Shown piece by piece: positions 5,042 through 5,223 of a stretch of DNA of 5,223 nt (positions are counted from its first letter, which is position 1; the number at the start of each line of letters is the position of its first letter). A program made the translations under genes and the position numbers. The notes below the pieces were generated by a model that did no database searches, was not told the origin of the DNA, and was given only the letters and a program-made list of their open reading frames with translations. The stretch comes from an uncultured bacterium (lineage in GTDB: Bacteria > Patescibacteria > Paceibacteria > UBA9973 > Zambryskibacteraceae): NCBI GenBank assembly GCA_903918125.1, contig CAIXDB010000038.1, positions 1 to 5,223 of the forward strand. The letters are read 5' to 3'.

Positions 5042-5223
5042 TGTGGCAAGTTAGCCGGCGCTTCGCCCTTCTTCGAAGCGATACGCTCGACGGTTGGCGT
5101 CATCATGGTGATGAGACTTGGGAAGTGATACAGTGTGGCGAGCTCCTCGGTGTTCAACACAAAATGCGGACGTTTGAACGGTGCATAAAAATACGCACGG
5201 CGTTTGTAGGCGTCGAGCATGTC
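5038..5223 (-). CDS. C-terminal end of a larger protein, cut by the window edge (possibly a T4SS-linked Patescibacteria protein)
   Basis: The last 61 residues of a frame that is open to the right edge are visible; the real start lies outside the window. The end contains FVLNTEELATLYHFPS and then KKGEAPANLPQ before the stop. I recall this motif pair from large proteins encoded beside VirD4/TraG-like DNA-transfer ATPases in Patescibacteria (DUF8128-like), but this is from memory and cannot be checked here. The part seen has no obvious membrane segment. It overlaps mltG as ATGA, so the two are in one operon, which would fit a cell-envelope machine that needs local opening of the wall. Confidence 0.55.
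   Translation of the reverse strand, partial: DMLDAYKRRAYFYAPFKRPHFVLNTEELATLYHFPSLITMMTPTVERIASKKGEAPANLPQ

Noticed and set aside
1..5223. tRNA, rRNA, CRISPR arrays, insertion sequences
   Set aside because: I looked on both strands and saw no cloverleaf with a CCA end, no regularly spaced repeats, no transposase motifs and no terminal inverted repeats with target duplications.

Overview
This window looks like a piece of a bacterial chromosome, most likely from the Patescibacteria (Candidate Phyla Radiation). That placement is an inference. It rests on a DUF378 protein ending in a CxxC tail, a small membrane protein coupled to an AI-2E-type transporter, an mltG gene coupled to a protein ending in a 'NTEELATLYHFP...GEAPANLP' motif that I recall from that group, very tight spacing, and an almost complete lack of Shine-Dalgarno sequences. 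TGA is used as a normal stop, so the UGA=Gly code of Gracilibacteria does not apply.

All seven protein genes that I can support lie on the minus strand, so they read from right to left. From the right edge: the C-terminal end of a large protein (5038-5223) overlaps mltG (3971-5041, endolytic murein transglycosylase) by ATGA. Next come a weak terminator and a promoter that share sequence, then a 727-residue radical SAM/B12-type protein (1693-3876) with a terminator behind it. After that is an AT-rich island with a NYN-domain ribonuclease-like gene (1050-1580). A compact plus-strand promoter-hairpin unit (986-1073), which may be a small RNA, points into the 3' end of the NYN gene. Then come a DUF378 membrane protein (673-897), a terminator, an 84-residue membrane protein (344-598), and the N-terminal end of an AI-2E family transporter (1-347), joined by a second ATGA overlap.

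The genes appear to form four or five short transcription units, not one operon: [...C-terminal fragment gene-mltG], [radical SAM], [NYN], [DUF378], and [84-aa protein-AI-2E transporter]. Twice, the -35 box of the next promoter lies inside the terminator hairpin of the gene before it. No stretch without a gene exceeds 300 bases: the gaps 898-1049, 1581-1692 and 3877-3970 hold the promoters and terminators listed.

The most unusual item is the radical SAM gene. It is the only gene here with a strong Shine-Dalgarno sequence and it has a TTG start. It encodes an apparent Sec signal peptide and about 100 residues of an unrecognised domain in front of an otherwise ordinary cobalamin-type radical SAM enzyme. 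The second most unusual item is the putative small RNA unit at 986-1073.
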